In this document: positions 7,958 through 18,032 of the stretch, in pieces | Position numbering within the stretch: the first letter of the stretch is position 1 | Layout of the letters: each line of letters starts with the position of its first letter | Assembly: GCA_035934995.1 (NCBI GenBank) | Contig: DASYXI010000007.1 | Coordinates: 62,001 to 126,000 of the forward strand | Origin: REEB95 sp035934995 | GTDB lineage: Bacteria; Pseudomonadota; Alphaproteobacteria; ATCC43930; CGMCC-115725 | Direction of reading: 5' to 3' | DNA: 64,000 nt | Notes under the pieces: generated by a model | Told to the model about the DNA's origin: nothing | Databases searched by the model: none | What the model saw: the letters and a program-made list of their open reading frames with translations, nothing else | Translations under genes and position numbers: made by a program

Positions 7958-8757
7958 CCGTCCTCCTCCTCGCCGAGATAAGCGGCGATCACGGTCGGGT
8001 CATGGCGGATGGCGGCGGCGGCGCCATCGGCGATCTTCTGTCCGTAATTGAGCACGATGATGTGGTCGGAGATGCCCATCACCACGCTCATATCGTGCTC
8101 GATGAGCAGGATGCCGATGCCGAAGCGGTCGCGGATTGCGACCAGGAAGCGCGCGAGGTCGGCGCTTTCGTGCGGATTGAGCCCGGCGGCTGGCTCGTCG
8201 AGGCACAACAGACGCGGGCCGGTGCACATCGCGCGCGCGATTTCGAGCCGGCGCTGCGCGCCATACGGCAGATTACCGGCAGGCTCGTCGGCCCGTGCGG
8301 TGAGCTCGATCCGATCGAGCCATTCGCGCGCGCAGGCGATCGCCGCACGCTCGGCATTGCGATAGCTCTTCAGTCCGAGCAAGCCGCCGAAATTGTAATA
8401 GCTTGCGCGCGTCAGAACGGCGTGCTGCGCCACGACGAGGTTCTCGAGCACGGTCATACCGGCGAATAGCCGCACGTTCTGGAATGTGCGCACGACGCCG
8501 GCGTCGCGCACGATGCGATGACCCTTCAGACGTTCGAGGCGGAGGCTTTTGCCGTCGCGGTTTAAAGCCAGGTGGCCGCCGCTGGGCCGATAGAAGCCGG
8601 TGAGGCAATTGAACACCGTCGTCTTGCCGGCACCATTCGGCCCGATGATGGCGGTGATCTCGTGTCCGTAGGCGGTGAACGAGACGTCGTTGACGGCGAC
8701 GATGCCGCCAAAGCGCATCGACAGATTGTCCACCGTCAGCAGGGTGTCGCGGGTCAT
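7954..8757 (-). CDS. livG: Branched-chain amino-acid-type ABC transporter ATPase LivG
   Basis: Partner ATPase of LivF. 267 residues: FGGIVAVNDVSF, Walker A GPNGAGKTT, LivG-specific RTFQNVRLFAGMTVLENL, signature LPYGAQRRLEIARAM, Walker B LLCLDEPAAGLNPHES and H-loop LLIEHDMSVV. The start at 8757 gives a 4-base overlap with livM; the frame extends upstream into livM without homology. All catalytic motifs are intact, unlike the fused homologue at 57.6 kb. Confidence 0.95.
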   Translation of the reverse strand: MTRDTLLTVDNLSMRFGGIVAVNDVSFTAYGHEITAIIGPNGAGKTTVFNCLTGFYRPSGGHLALNRDGKSLRLERLKGHRIVRDAGVVRTFQNVRLFAGMTVLENLVVAQHAVLTRASYYNFGGLLGLKSYRNAERAAIACAREWLDRIELTARADEPAGNLPYGAQRRLEIARAMCTGPRLLCLDEPAAGLNPHESADLARFLVAIRDRFGIGILLIEHDMSVVMGISDHIIVLNYGQKIADGAAAAIRHDPTVIAAYLGEEEDG

Positions 8758-9992
8758 TTCTGGTCGAGCCGTACCGACGGTGCGCGCATGGTGAACAATC
8801 CGCGGGGCCGCCAAATCATGATCGCCACCATCGCGGCGCCGAAGAACAGCATGCGGTACTGCGCGAACTCGCGACCGAATTCAGGCAACGTCGCCAGGAT
8901 CACCGCCGCCAATGCGACGCCGAGCTGGCTGCCCATGCCGCCGAGCACCACGATCGACACGACGGTCGCGGATTCTTGGAAGTTGAAGCTTTCGGGGCTG
9001 ATGAAGCCCTGCTTGGCCGCAAACATCGCGCCGGCGAAGCCGCCGATCATCGCGCCGGTCGCGAAGGCGGTTAGCTTGATCGTATGCGGATTTAGGCCCA
9101 AGGCGCGGCAGGCGATTTCGTCCTCGCGCAGCGCTTCCCAGGCGCGGCCGACCGGCAATCGCCGGATGCGCAAGCTGAACCAGTTAATGACCAGCGCCGC
9201 CGCCAGGCAGACGTAATAGAGCCAGACGAGCCGCTGGAGCGGATCGTATTCGACGCCGAAGAAATGGTTGAAGCTCGTCACGCCCGCGGGCGCGCCGGGC
9301 GAAATCGGCATGCCGAAAACCGTCGGCCGCGGAATGTCGCCGATGCCGTTCGGTCCGTTGGTCACCGCGCTCCAATTGTTGAGCACGATGCGCACGATCT
9401 CGCCGAAGCCGAGCGTGACGATTGCGAGGTAATCGCCGCGCAGCCGCAAGACCGGCAGACCCAAAAGGATTCCGGCGATGGCTGCGACGATGCCGGCGAC
9501 TGGCAACATTTCCCAAAACGACAGGCCGTACCACTCGGCGGCCAAAGCGAAAGAATAGGCGCCGACGGCATAGAACGCGACATAGCCGAGATCGAGAAGG
9601 CCGGCGAGGCCGACGACGACGTTCAAGCCCCAGCCGAGAATGACGTAGATCAGCGCGAGCGTCGCCAGATCGATGGTCCGGCGCGATCCGAACGGCGAAA
9701 ACGGCAGCACGATCGCGAACAGGATCAACGCGGCGGCGGCCAAGGTCACCGCCCTGCCCCCGGGCAATGCCGTGTACCGTGTCGCATACTGATGCAGATG
9801 GAACCGCTGCGGCACCAAGCCGAGCAATATCCGGCCAACGAAGGCGGCGGCCGTTGCCATCGCGACCCAGCTGAATCGCGTGATGTACCCGTCGCCGGTG
9901 TCGGTCGTCTGAAATCCGAGCAGCGGAAATGCGAGGGCCAAGGCGACCAGCGCCGTCAGCGCCGCTTCCTTGAGCCGCTGCGTCGCGCTCAT
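8754..9992 (-). CDS. livM: Branched-chain amino-acid-type ABC transporter permease LivM
   Basis: Inner-membrane permease of the importer. 412 residues, on the long side because of an extra N-terminal region: two or three hydrophobic segments (residues about 10-110) precede the core that starts near DLATLALIYVILGWGLNVVVG. Family landmarks are GLAGLLDLGYVAFYAVGAYS, LRLRGDYLAIVTLGFGEI and VALREDE-like WEALREDEIACRALGLN, the EAA-type loop that docks on the ATPases. The ATG overlaps the livH stop by one base (TGATG). Confidence 0.94.
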   Translation of the reverse strand: MSATQRLKEAALTALVALALAFPLLGFQTTDTGDGYITRFSWVAMATAAAFVGRILLGLVPQRFHLHQYATRYTALPGGRAVTLAAAALILFAIVLPFSPFGSRRTIDLATLALIYVILGWGLNVVVGLAGLLDLGYVAFYAVGAYSFALAAEWYGLSFWEMLPVAGIVAAIAGILLGLPVLRLRGDYLAIVTLGFGEIVRIVLNNWSAVTNGPNGIGDIPRPTVFGMPISPGAPAGVTSFNHFFGVEYDPLQRLVWLYYVCLAAALVINWFSLRIRRLPVGRAWEALREDEIACRALGLNPHTIKLTAFATGAMIGGFAGAMFAAKQGFISPESFNFQESATVVSIVVLGGMGSQLGVALAAVILATLPEFGREFAQYRMLFFGAAMVAIMIWRPRGLFTMRAPSVRLDQK

Positions 9993-10906
9993 CAAACCTT
10001 TTCGACCTCGGGCCGGCCCAGCAGCCCGCTCGGCCGGAACATCAACACCAGGATGAGGACAGCGAAGACCGCAACGTCTTTGTATTCGGACGGGCAATAG
10101 GCCGACCACATCGCCTCGATCAGCCCGATCAGCAGGCCGCCGAGCACCGCGCCAGGCAGCGAACCGATGCCGCCAAGCACCGCGGCGGTGAACGCCTTGA
10201 TGCCGGCGAGGAAGCCGATGAAGAAATCGATCACGCCGTATTGCAGCGTCACCATCAATCCGGCGACCGCGGCGAGCGCCGCGCCGATGACGAAGGTGAG
10301 CGAGATCGTGCGGTCGACGTCGATGCCGAGCAGCGCCGCCATGATCATGTCTTGTTCGCTGGCGCGCTGCGCGCGGCCGAGCGCCGTCATTTGGATGACC
10401 GCGGTGAACACGGCCATCACAACCAACGTCACGCCGATGATGATCAACTGCAGCCAGGTGACGTCGACGGCGAAGCCGCCGCTGCGCATCAGTTCGAAAC
10501 CGCCGGTGATCAGCGGCGGCAGCGTCTTTTCGTGCGCGCCCTGAACAAGGAGAACGTAGTTCTGTAGGAAGATCGACATCCCGATCGCCGAGATCAGCGG
10601 CGCCAGGCGGAACGAGCCGCGCAATCGGCGATAGGCGACACGCTCGACCGCCCAGCCATAGACCGCGGTCAGCGCCATCGCGATCAGCAGCACGAGCAGC
10701 AGCGCCAGCGGCATCCAGGTAATGCCGAGCGCGCCGAGGACGACGAAGAAAATCAACGAAATGAACGCGCCGATCATGAAAATTTCGCCATGGGCGAAAT
10801 TGATCATGCCGACGATGCCGTAGACCATCGTGTAACCGATGGCGATGAGCGCGTAGATTGCGCCGAGCGTCAGCCCATTGACGAGCTGCTGAAGAAAATA
10901 GGCCAT
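9992..10906 (-). CDS. livH: Branched-chain amino-acid-type ABC transporter permease LivH
   Basis: Second inner-membrane permease and first gene of this five-gene operon (livH-M-G-F-binding protein). 304 residues with about eight hydrophobic segments. Family motifs include LVNGLTLGAIYALIAIGYTM, NFAHGEIFMIGAF and the cytoplasmic docking loop RAQRASEQDMIMAALLGID. The ATG at 10906 has a purine-rich GGGGGAGGGGC ahead of it. The 159 bp to the divergent msrQ should hold its promoter; I see no clean match. Confidence 0.95.
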   Translation of the reverse strand: MAYFLQQLVNGLTLGAIYALIAIGYTMVYGIVGMINFAHGEIFMIGAFISLIFFVVLGALGITWMPLALLLVLLIAMALTAVYGWAVERVAYRRLRGSFRLAPLISAIGMSIFLQNYVLLVQGAHEKTLPPLITGGFELMRSGGFAVDVTWLQLIIIGVTLVVMAVFTAVIQMTALGRAQRASEQDMIMAALLGIDVDRTISLTFVIGAALAAVAGLMVTLQYGVIDFFIGFLAGIKAFTAAVLGGIGSLPGAVLGGLLIGLIEAMWSAYCPSEYKDVAVFAVLILVLMFRPSGLLGRPEVEKV

Positions 10907-11065
10907 GCCCCTCCCCCGTCCGGCGGACGTCGACGCCGCCGTAACGGCTATCCAACCAAAGTAAAGGCGCGGCCCGGGCCGGGGCAAGCCCGCAACGCTC
11001 CGGCAAACGTGATCGAAAGTAGCTGTGCGGTCGACGCCGGAGGCGCTACATAATTACCCCCGCCC

Positions 11066-11920
11066 ATGACCCCCCTCAAACGCCCGTGGCGCGATTACAG
11101 CGGCCGCGTTTCCCCGCTTAAGACCGCGACATTCGCGACCCTGTTCCTACCAGCGCTGTGGGTGGCGTTCCGGTTTGCGACCCATCGGCTCGGCGCCCGG
11201 CCGCTCGACGAGGCGCTGCTCGAAATCGGCCAGTGGACCCTGCGCATTCTGTTCCTCACCCTGACCGTGACCCCGGTGTCGCGGATGCTCGCGTGGCCGC
11301 GCCTCAATCTGATCCGGCGGATGCTGGGCGTCGGCGCTTTCGCGTACATCGTGATCCATTTCAGTCTTTATATCGTCAGCGAGTCCTACAATCTCGGCGC
11401 CGTCGCCAGCGAAATCTTGAAACGCGTCTATTTGTCGATCGGGTTTGTTGCGCTGTTGGGCTTGGCGGCGCTCGCCGCCACCTCGACCGACGGCATGGTG
11501 CGGCGCCTCGGGCCGCGCCGCTGGCAGGCGCTGCATCGTTTCGTCTATCTCATCGGTCTCTTCGGGTTGGTGCATTTCTTCCTGCAATCCAAGCTCGACG
11601 AATGGGAACCGACGGTGATGATCGGCCTGTTCGCCTGGCTGATGGGTTGGCGCGCGCTGGCCTGGGCCTTTGGCCGCCGGCCGGTGCCGCTGTTGGGCGC
11701 CGTGCTGCTGACTCTCGCCGCCGGGCCATTCATCGCATTGCTGGAGGCGGTCTATTTCCATTTCGCGTATCACGTAACGATCGCGCGCGTTTTGGCGGCT
11801 GATCTGACGCTCCAAACCGGCGTGCGGCCGGCCTGGATCGTCTTCGGCATCGTCGCGGCGGTAACCGGAGTGGCGCTGGCGCGCGCGGCGTTGCGCCGGC
11901 CGAGCCTCAAGCCGGCCTGA
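11066..11920 (+). CDS. msrQ: Heme-binding membrane subunit MsrQ (YedZ) of methionine sulfoxide reductase
   Basis: Ferric-reductase-like membrane protein that passes electrons from the respiratory chain to periplasmic MsrP, which repairs oxidised methionines. 284 residues, about six to seven membrane segments, slightly longer than the typical ~210 because of the extra hydrophobic C-terminal part. Heme-ligand histidines are likely in IVIHFSLYIV and LHRFVYLIGLFGLVHFF. The catalytic partner msrP, usually adjacent, is absent on both sides. A possible -10 CATAAT at 11049-11054 leaves a very short leader and no clear ribosome site, so the start is less certain than the product. Confidence 0.85.
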   Translation: MTPLKRPWRDYSGRVSPLKTATFATLFLPALWVAFRFATHRLGARPLDEALLEIGQWTLRILFLTLTVTPVSRMLAWPRLNLIRRMLGVGAFAYIVIHFSLYIVSESYNLGAVASEILKRVYLSIGFVALLGLAALAATSTDGMVRRLGPRRWQALHRFVYLIGLFGLVHFFLQSKLDEWEPTVMIGLFAWLMGWRALAWAFGRRPVPLLGAVLLTLAAGPFIALLEAVYFHFAYHVTIARVLAADLTLQTGVRPAWIVFGIVAAVTGVALARAALRRPSLKPA

Positions 11921-11962
11921 CTGCCAGTTGTCAGCAGGCTGAATTCAAATTAAGACGGACGC

Positions 11963-13192
11963 ATGACATCCGTGCCTGCCCGCCGCGAAAAATCGTCCAA
12001 GTCGAAAACCGGCGGCAAAGCCGTGTTCGACTGGCAGGATCCGCTGCGCTTTGACGATTTGCTGTCCGAGGACGAACGTCTCGTGCGCGACACCGCGCGC
12101 GCTTACGCGCAGGGCAAGCTCATGCCGCGCGTGCTCAAGGCCTTTCGCGAGGAACGTTTCGACCGCGCCATCCTGAACGAGATGGGCACGCTGGGATTCC
12201 TCGGCTCGACCCTCCACGGTTACGGCTGTGCCGGCGCGAGCTATGTCGCCTATGGCCTGGTGGCGCGCGAGATCGAACGCGTCGACAGCGGCTTCCGCTC
12301 GGCGATGAGCGTGCAATCGTCGCTGGTCATGTTTCCGATCTTCGCGTTCGGAACCGAGGAGCAACGTAAGAAATACCTGCCCAAGCTCGCGACTGGCGCG
12401 CTCGCCGGCTGCTTCGGCCTGACCGAGCCCGATGTCGGCTCCGACGTCATGGGCATGAAGACGCGCGCCCGCAAGGGCGACGGCGGCTACGTGCTCAAGG
12501 GCAGCAAGATGTGGATCAGCAACGCGCCCTTTGCTGACGTCATGGTGGTGTGGGCCAAGCTCGACGAAGGCGCCGGCGACACGATCATCGGTTTCATTCT
12601 CGAACGCGGCATGAAGGGCCTGTCGACGCCCACGATCGAGGGCAAGTTCAGCTTGCGTGCGTCGGCCACCGGCGAAATCGTCATGGACGACGTGCACGTG
12701 CCCGAGGCCAATCGCCTGCCCGGCGTCAGCGGACTGAAAGGTCCGTTCTCGTGCCTGGACAATGCGCGCTACGGCATCGCCTGGGGCGCGCTCGGCGCCG
12801 CCGAGTTCTGCTGGCACGCGGCGCGCGATTACACGCTGTCGCGCAGCGCCTTCGGCAAGAAGCTGGCGGCGAACCAGCTCATCCAGAAAAAGCTCGCCGA
12901 CATGCAGACCGAAATCACGCTCGGGCTGCATGCTTGTCTCCGATTGGGCCGGCTCAAGGACGACGGCACTGCGACGCCGGAGATGGTATCGCTGCTGAAG
13001 CGCAATTCATGCGGCAAGGCGCTCGAGATCGCACGCATGGCGCGCGACATGCACGGCGGCAATGGCATCGTCGACGAATACCACGTCATCCGCCACATGA
13101 TGAATCTCGAGACGGTCAACACCTATGAGGGCACGCACGACATTCACGCCCTCATCCTCGGCCGCGCGCAAACCGGCATCGCCGCGTTCTAG
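11963..13192 (+). CDS. gcdH: Glutaryl-CoA dehydrogenase (acyl-CoA dehydrogenase family)
   Basis: FAD enzyme that oxidises and decarboxylates glutaryl-CoA to crotonyl-CoA in lysine, tryptophan and aromatic degradation. 409 residues. It has the GcdH-like N-terminus FDWQDPLRFDDLLSEDERLVRD, the FAD-binding FGLTEPDVGSDVMGMKT and WISNAPFADV, and the C-terminal NTYEGTHDIHALILGR, whose Glu is the catalytic base position in this family. Two residues after SDV the family often has P; here the text reads VMGMKTRA, within normal variation. Start ATG at 11963 follows msrQ by 42 bp. Ends just before a strong hairpin. Confidence 0.9.
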   Translation: MTSVPARREKSSKSKTGGKAVFDWQDPLRFDDLLSEDERLVRDTARAYAQGKLMPRVLKAFREERFDRAILNEMGTLGFLGSTLHGYGCAGASYVAYGLVAREIERVDSGFRSAMSVQSSLVMFPIFAFGTEEQRKKYLPKLATGALAGCFGLTEPDVGSDVMGMKTRARKGDGGYVLKGSKMWISNAPFADVMVVWAKLDEGAGDTIIGFILERGMKGLSTPTIEGKFSLRASATGEIVMDDVHVPEANRLPGVSGLKGPFSCLDNARYGIAWGALGAAEFCWHAARDYTLSRSAFGKKLAANQLIQKKLADMQTEITLGLHACLRLGRLKDDGTATPEMVSLLKRNSCGKALEIARMARDMHGGNGIVDEYHVIRHMMNLETVNTYEGTHDIHALILGRAQTGIAAF

Positions 13193-13195
13193 CGC

Positions 13196-13229
13196 AAAAG
13201 AAAACGGCCGGTCCGCATGGGACCGGCCG
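13196..13229 (-). terminator. Intrinsic terminator of the MarR/LdtR gene, between convergent genes
   Basis: Ten-base arms CGGCCGGTCC (13205-13214) and GGACCGGCCG (13220-13229) enclose a 5-nt loop. Read on the minus strand the stem is followed by TTTTCTTTT (13204 down to 13196), so it is a canonical terminator for the gene at 13256-13735; on the plus strand the hairpin lacks a T-tract but may still slow transcripts from gcdH. Confidence 0.8.
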
Positions 13230-13255
13230 CGATCGCAAACGGTTCGAATTCAGGG

Positions 13256-13735
13256 TTAGGCGGCCGAGGTGAACGCCAGGTTGCGGGCGCCGAGCTCGAC
13301 GGCCTGGGTCCAGAAGCGCTCGAGACGACGCAGCGTCTTGTGCGCCTGGGTCAGCTCTTCGGCCGAGAGCACGCCCTGGCCGAGCGACGCAATGTGGCGC
13401 TCGTGCATCGCGTTGAGCTTCTGGTGCAGTTCGAGGCCCTTGTCGGTGAGGCGGACGCGCACCGAGCGGCGATCGTGCGGCGAACGCTCCTGCACGATAT
13501 AGCCGTTTTCGAGCATTTTCTTCACATTGTACGAGACGTTCGAGCCGAGATAGCAGCCGCGCAGCGTCAACTCGCCGACCGTCATTTCCATGTCGCCGAT
13601 GTTGTAGAGGATCATCGCCTGCACGTTGTTGATGTCGTGCACGCCGTTGGTATCGAGCTCGAGCTTCACCACTTCGAGAAACTGGCGGTGAAGACGCTCG
13701 ACCAGCGCGATCAAATCCATGTAGGCGGTTTGCAT
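13256..13735 (-). CDS. ldtR: MarR family transcriptional regulator, LdtR-like
   Basis: Winged-helix regulator closely resembling rhizobial/Liberibacter LdtR, which in those organisms controls an L,D-transpeptidase and osmotic tolerance. 159 residues from the ATG at 13735: MQTAYMDLIALVERLHRQ, then HDINNVQAMILYNIGD, the recognition-helix region TLRGCYLGSNVSYNVKKM and the wing RSPHDRRSVRVRLTDKG. The frame opens 27 codons further upstream, but the conserved block begins here and GAGG lies 5 nt ahead. No transpeptidase gene is adjacent, so the target is inferred from family only. The name is by similarity recalled, not by search. Confidence 0.88.
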   Translation of the reverse strand: MQTAYMDLIALVERLHRQFLEVVKLELDTNGVHDINNVQAMILYNIGDMEMTVGELTLRGCYLGSNVSYNVKKMLENGYIVQERSPHDRRSVRVRLTDKGLELHQKLNAMHERHIASLGQGVLSAEELTQAHKTLRRLERFWTQAVELGARNLAFTSAA

Positions 13736-13752
13736 GACGGCCTCGGCTTGTG

Positions 13753-13762
13753 TTTGTACAAA
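13753..13762. promoter_or_regulatory. Palindrome in the leader of the LdtR-like gene
   Basis: Perfect 10-bp palindrome TTTGTACAAA centred 22 bp before the start codon. MarR proteins commonly bind AT-rich palindromes of this type in their own promoters, so it is a candidate autoregulatory operator. Short palindromes arise by chance, hence modest confidence. Confidence 0.4.
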
Positions 13763-13932
13763 TCCTGGTGCCGATTTTATGGCCCGGCAGGTTAATACAT
13801 CATTTAAGCGAAACATTGCGCAGCATCGCGGCGAAACTTATCGATCACAGAAATGCCCCAGACTTCGCGTCTCGCCGGCTAAGTAATTGTTGATACAAGC
13901 CCGGCGCGGGACATCGCGAATATTCCTAAAAT

Positions 13933-14994
13933 TCAATCGAACTTCAGTTCGCGCACGCCGAGCGGCGCAAAGTAACCGTCGACGGCTTTCTCCGTAACGC
14001 TGGCGAGACTGCCGGGTCGCCAGCGCGGCGCGTTGTCCTTGTCGACGAGTGTCGCGCGAATGCCTTCGAAGAAATCGTCGGCCGCGAGCACGTGTTGCGT
14101 CAGCCGATACTCGAGCGCCAGTGCAGCCTCGACACTCATGCCGCGACCGAGCGTAAGCTGCCGGAACGTGATCTTGAGCGACGACGGCGAGGCTCGCGTC
14201 ATTGCCGCGTGGGCCTGTTTCGCCCAGGCCGCGGACTCGCGCGCGAGCGTCGCCATGATCGCCTCGACCGACGGCGCCGCGAAGATGCGATCGACGTCGG
14301 GCTGAATCGCCGCCAGCGCCGATGCACCCGGATCGGCGGCAAAGCGCGCCAGCGTCGCGTCGATCTGTGTGCGCGCTCTGCCCGCCTGCCATGAGAGCGT
14401 GGCCAGCGCGTCGACCAACACCGGCAACCGATCGCTCGGAATATAGTGGGTGGCGAATTTGCCGTATAACGTGTCGACCGCATTGATGCGCCGGCCGGTG
14501 AGCGCGAGGTAAAGACCGAGACGACCCGGGCACAGATTGAGAAAGCGGCTGGCGCCCACGTCGGGAAACAGACCGATCTGTACCTCCGGCATCGCGAACA
14601 GCGTCTTCTCGGTCGCGACGCGGTGCGAACCGTTGACCGAAATGCCGGCGCCCCCGCCCATGACGATGCCGTCCATCAACGCGATGTAAGGTTTCGGAAA
14701 GCGGTGGACGTGCGCGATGAGCGAATATTCCTCGCGGAAAAAATCGGCGGTGTCGTTGCCAGGCGCCTGTCGCGCGTCGTAAATCGCGCGCACGTCGCCG
14801 CCGGCGCAGAAGGCGCGACCGCCCTCGCCCATCACCACGATCGCATTCACAGCGGGATCGTCGCCCCAGGCGACGAGTTGCGGCGCGAAGCGGCGATACA
14901 TGCCGAGCGACAGCGTGTTGAGCGCCTTCGGCCGATTGAGCCGCACGATGCCGAGGCCGCCGCGGCGCTCGAAAATGATTTCGTCGGAACTCAC
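13933..14994 (-). CDS. 3-hydroxyisobutyryl-CoA hydrolase (enoyl-CoA hydratase superfamily)
   Basis: Hydrolyses 3-hydroxyisobutyryl-CoA in valine degradation; related enzymes act as enoyl-CoA hydratases. 353 residues with the crotonase fold: LNRPKALNTLSLGM, oxyanion-hole segment GRAFCAGGDVRAIY, ALMDGIVMGGGAGISVNG and the catalytic region FAMPEVQIGLFPDVGAS. The extended C-terminus with FEGIRATLVDKDNAPRW is diagnostic for the hydrolase branch rather than plain hydratases. Start is GTG at 14994. Stands alone on the minus strand, with about 200 bp of non-coding DNA between it and the LdtR-like gene's 5' end. Confidence 0.9.
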   Translation of the reverse strand: MSSDEIIFERRGGLGIVRLNRPKALNTLSLGMYRRFAPQLVAWGDDPAVNAIVVMGEGGRAFCAGGDVRAIYDARQAPGNDTADFFREEYSLIAHVHRFPKPYIALMDGIVMGGGAGISVNGSHRVATEKTLFAMPEVQIGLFPDVGASRFLNLCPGRLGLYLALTGRRINAVDTLYGKFATHYIPSDRLPVLVDALATLSWQAGRARTQIDATLARFAADPGASALAAIQPDVDRIFAAPSVEAIMATLARESAAWAKQAHAAMTRASPSSLKITFRQLTLGRGMSVEAALALEYRLTQHVLAADDFFEGIRATLVDKDNAPRWRPGSLASVTEKAVDGYFAPLGVRELKFD

Positions 14995-15149
14995 GGCGCG
15001 GCGGCGGCTGGCATGGCGGGCGGATGATATGGCGCTGATGCACTGCCTTCAATGCGTGTCGGCACCCACGTTATGCCGCGTTTGTGGGCTTCCGCTGCGG
15101 CACCCCGCCCACTGGCCTCGCGCAATGAACTGTGCGATTCTCGGCACGT

Positions 15150-16170
<1,021 letters not shown>

Positions 16171-16184
<14 letters not shown>

Positions 16185-17154
16185 GACTTTCGAAGAACCG
16201 CGCGATCGCCAGATCGTGCCAGGCAGCGTCGCCGCCGCCGTGGAAACCCACATGACCGCCGCGCAACGTTAGGACGTCGCGCAGATTCGGATGGCTCTGC
16301 CAATCGAACGCGCGATACGGCGCGGATGGAATCCAAGGGTCGTCGAGCGCGTGGATCACCAGCGTCGGAACGGTGACGCCGGCGAGAAATTGGCCGGACG
16401 AATTTCGTGCATAGTAGTCGGCGGCGCCGTCGAAGCCCGCGCGCGGCGCGCTGTAGACATGATCGAACTCCCAGACGCTGCGCGCGGCGAGAACCGCGCG
16501 CTGTTCGGCTGCCGAAAGCTCGGCGCCCGGCGCCACCGCTTCCGTTTTCATGTAACGCAGCAGATAGCGTTGATAGGCGACGTTGCGCCAGGCATTGAGA
16601 CGCCGCGACGTGGCCGCAAGATCGAGCGGCGCCGAGACCACGGCGGCCGCGTCCACCTTCGCGGCATCGCTCTGCTCGCCGAGATATTTGAGGAGCAAGT
16701 TAGCGCCGAGCGAATAGCCAACCGCGACCACGCCGTTTGCGGTCAGGTCCCGCGGCAATGATGCGAACACCCGGGCCAAATCGTCGCTGCTGCCGGCGTG
16801 GTATTGCGTCCGGCAATACGGACGCGAGCGACCCGCGCCGCGTAGATTGAGACGCAACACGTCGAAACCGCGCGACAGATAATGCCCGGCGCTCTCGCAC
16901 ATATAGAAACTGTCTTCGAGACCGGTCAGGCCGTGCACCAACACGGTCAACGGCTGTTTTTTTGCCGACTTCGTACGGTTGAGCATCGCCGCCAGGCGAT
17001 CGCCGTCGCCCAGCGGAAAAAACAATCGCTCGCCGGTGTAGCCATCGAGCGCGCTGCTTTTGACAATGACCGACCGGATGGTCTGGAGATCGGGTCCCCA
17101 CCACGGCAGCCGCGACCGGAATGGCGGCAGGCCGTCTAGGACAATTTCAGCCAT
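16171..17154 (-). CDS. YheT-type alpha/beta hydrolase
   Basis: Member of the YheT/ABHD esterase-like family, whose physiological substrates are poorly known. 327 residues. Motifs: LPWWGPDLQTIRSVI near the N-terminus (typical of the family), LVHGLTGLEDSFY (oxyanion strand), LNLRGAGRS, nucleophile elbow VAVGYSLGANLLLKY (Ser about 145), Asp in HALDDPWIP and His in LRGGHVGFHGG. The start overlaps the upstream methyltransferase gene by 19 bp and the end overlaps hemB by 14 bp. Third gene of a minus-strand trio with two overlapping partners. Confidence 0.88.
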
Positions 17155-18032
17155 GTCAGCTCGTGCTTGTTGTGATGCAGGTGCAAGAGGCGCGCGCCGG
17201 GAATTTGCGCAAAACGCCGCACGGTTTCGAAATCGGTCGCGCCTTGGAATTTAACGGTGCAGACGAAATGCCGCACGGTTCCCGCCTTCATCCACCTCTC
17301 GACCAACGCCAACAATCGTGTCGGGTAGCATATCACGTCGCAGCATAGCCAATCGATTGGACCGATCGCCTGTGGTTCGAGCGCGAACGCGCTTTGTTGC
17401 AGCACGGTGACATTCGGCAGACGCGTCACCGACGGCGCCAACGCCGCTTTATCGACGGCGATTACCCGCGCGCCGAGAGACGCCAGCACCCAGGTCCAGC
17501 CGCCGGGGCTCGCGCCGAGATCGACGCAGACCTCGCCGGCCTTCGGCCGCTCGCCAATCAGCGTGAACAGCTCCCATAGCTTGAGATAGGCGCGGCTCGG
17601 CGCCGACTTGTCCTCGACGAAGCGCGCTTCGCCGTTCGGAAACGGGCTCGCGCAGCGCGGCGACGCGATGAGGGTGTCGGCATCGACGAGCGTCCACGAG
17701 CCCAGCGGGGCGGTCGGCGCCGGATCGCCGAAGCGCAACGGCTTGGCCGAGACCTTCGGCAACTTGTCGGCGATCAGCTTGGCGCGGCGATGATGCGCGG
17801 TTGGATAGAGCGTCCAGTTACGCTGCATGGCGCGGAGCTGTTTGGCGGCATCGCCGATTGAAACGATCGTCAGGCGTTGCGGCGCGTGCCAGACATTGGC
17901 CGCCCACGCGACCGGCCGCGGCGCGCCTTCGGCGATCACCAGCCGGCCGTGCGTCGCCCGCACGGCACTGCCGAGCTCGTGCTTGAGGTCATCGACAAAA
18001 CCCGCCGGCGCGAGATAGCCCGTCTCAGCCAC
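17136..18032 (-). CDS. FtsJ-fold SAM-dependent methyltransferase (RlmM-like)
   Basis: Resembles the RlmM/COG2933 group, in which the E. coli enzyme 2'-O-methylates C2498 of 23S rRNA. 298 residues, shorter than the ~366 of RlmM, mainly in the N-terminal THUMP-like part. The catalytic domain (about residues 140-298) has SRAYLKLWE with the first Lys of the K-D-K-E tetrad, SAM motif CVDLGASPGGWTW, VIAVDKAAL, the CCDVICYP segment (Asp) and CTVKFQG (Lys). Start is GTG at 18032. Overlaps both neighbours (8 bp and 19 bp). RNA substrate is inferred from family only. Confidence 0.82.
   Translation of the reverse strand: MAETGYLAPAGFVDDLKHELGSAVRATHGRLVIAEGAPRPVAWAANVWHAPQRLTIVSIGDAAKQLRAMQRNWTLYPTAHHRRAKLIADKLPKVSAKPLRFGDPAPTAPLGSWTLVDADTLIASPRCASPFPNGEARFVEDKSAPSRAYLKLWELFTLIGERPKAGEVCVDLGASPGGWTWVLASLGARVIAVDKAALAPSVTRLPNVTVLQQSAFALEPQAIGPIDWLCCDVICYPTRLLALVERWMKAGTVRHFVCTVKFQGATDFETVRRFAQIPGARLLHLHHNKHELTWLKLS

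Noticed and set aside
13792..13807. TTAA pair near the LdtR-like promoter as a CtrA box
   Set aside because: Spacing between the TTAA halves is 8, not 7, and the trailing C is missing.
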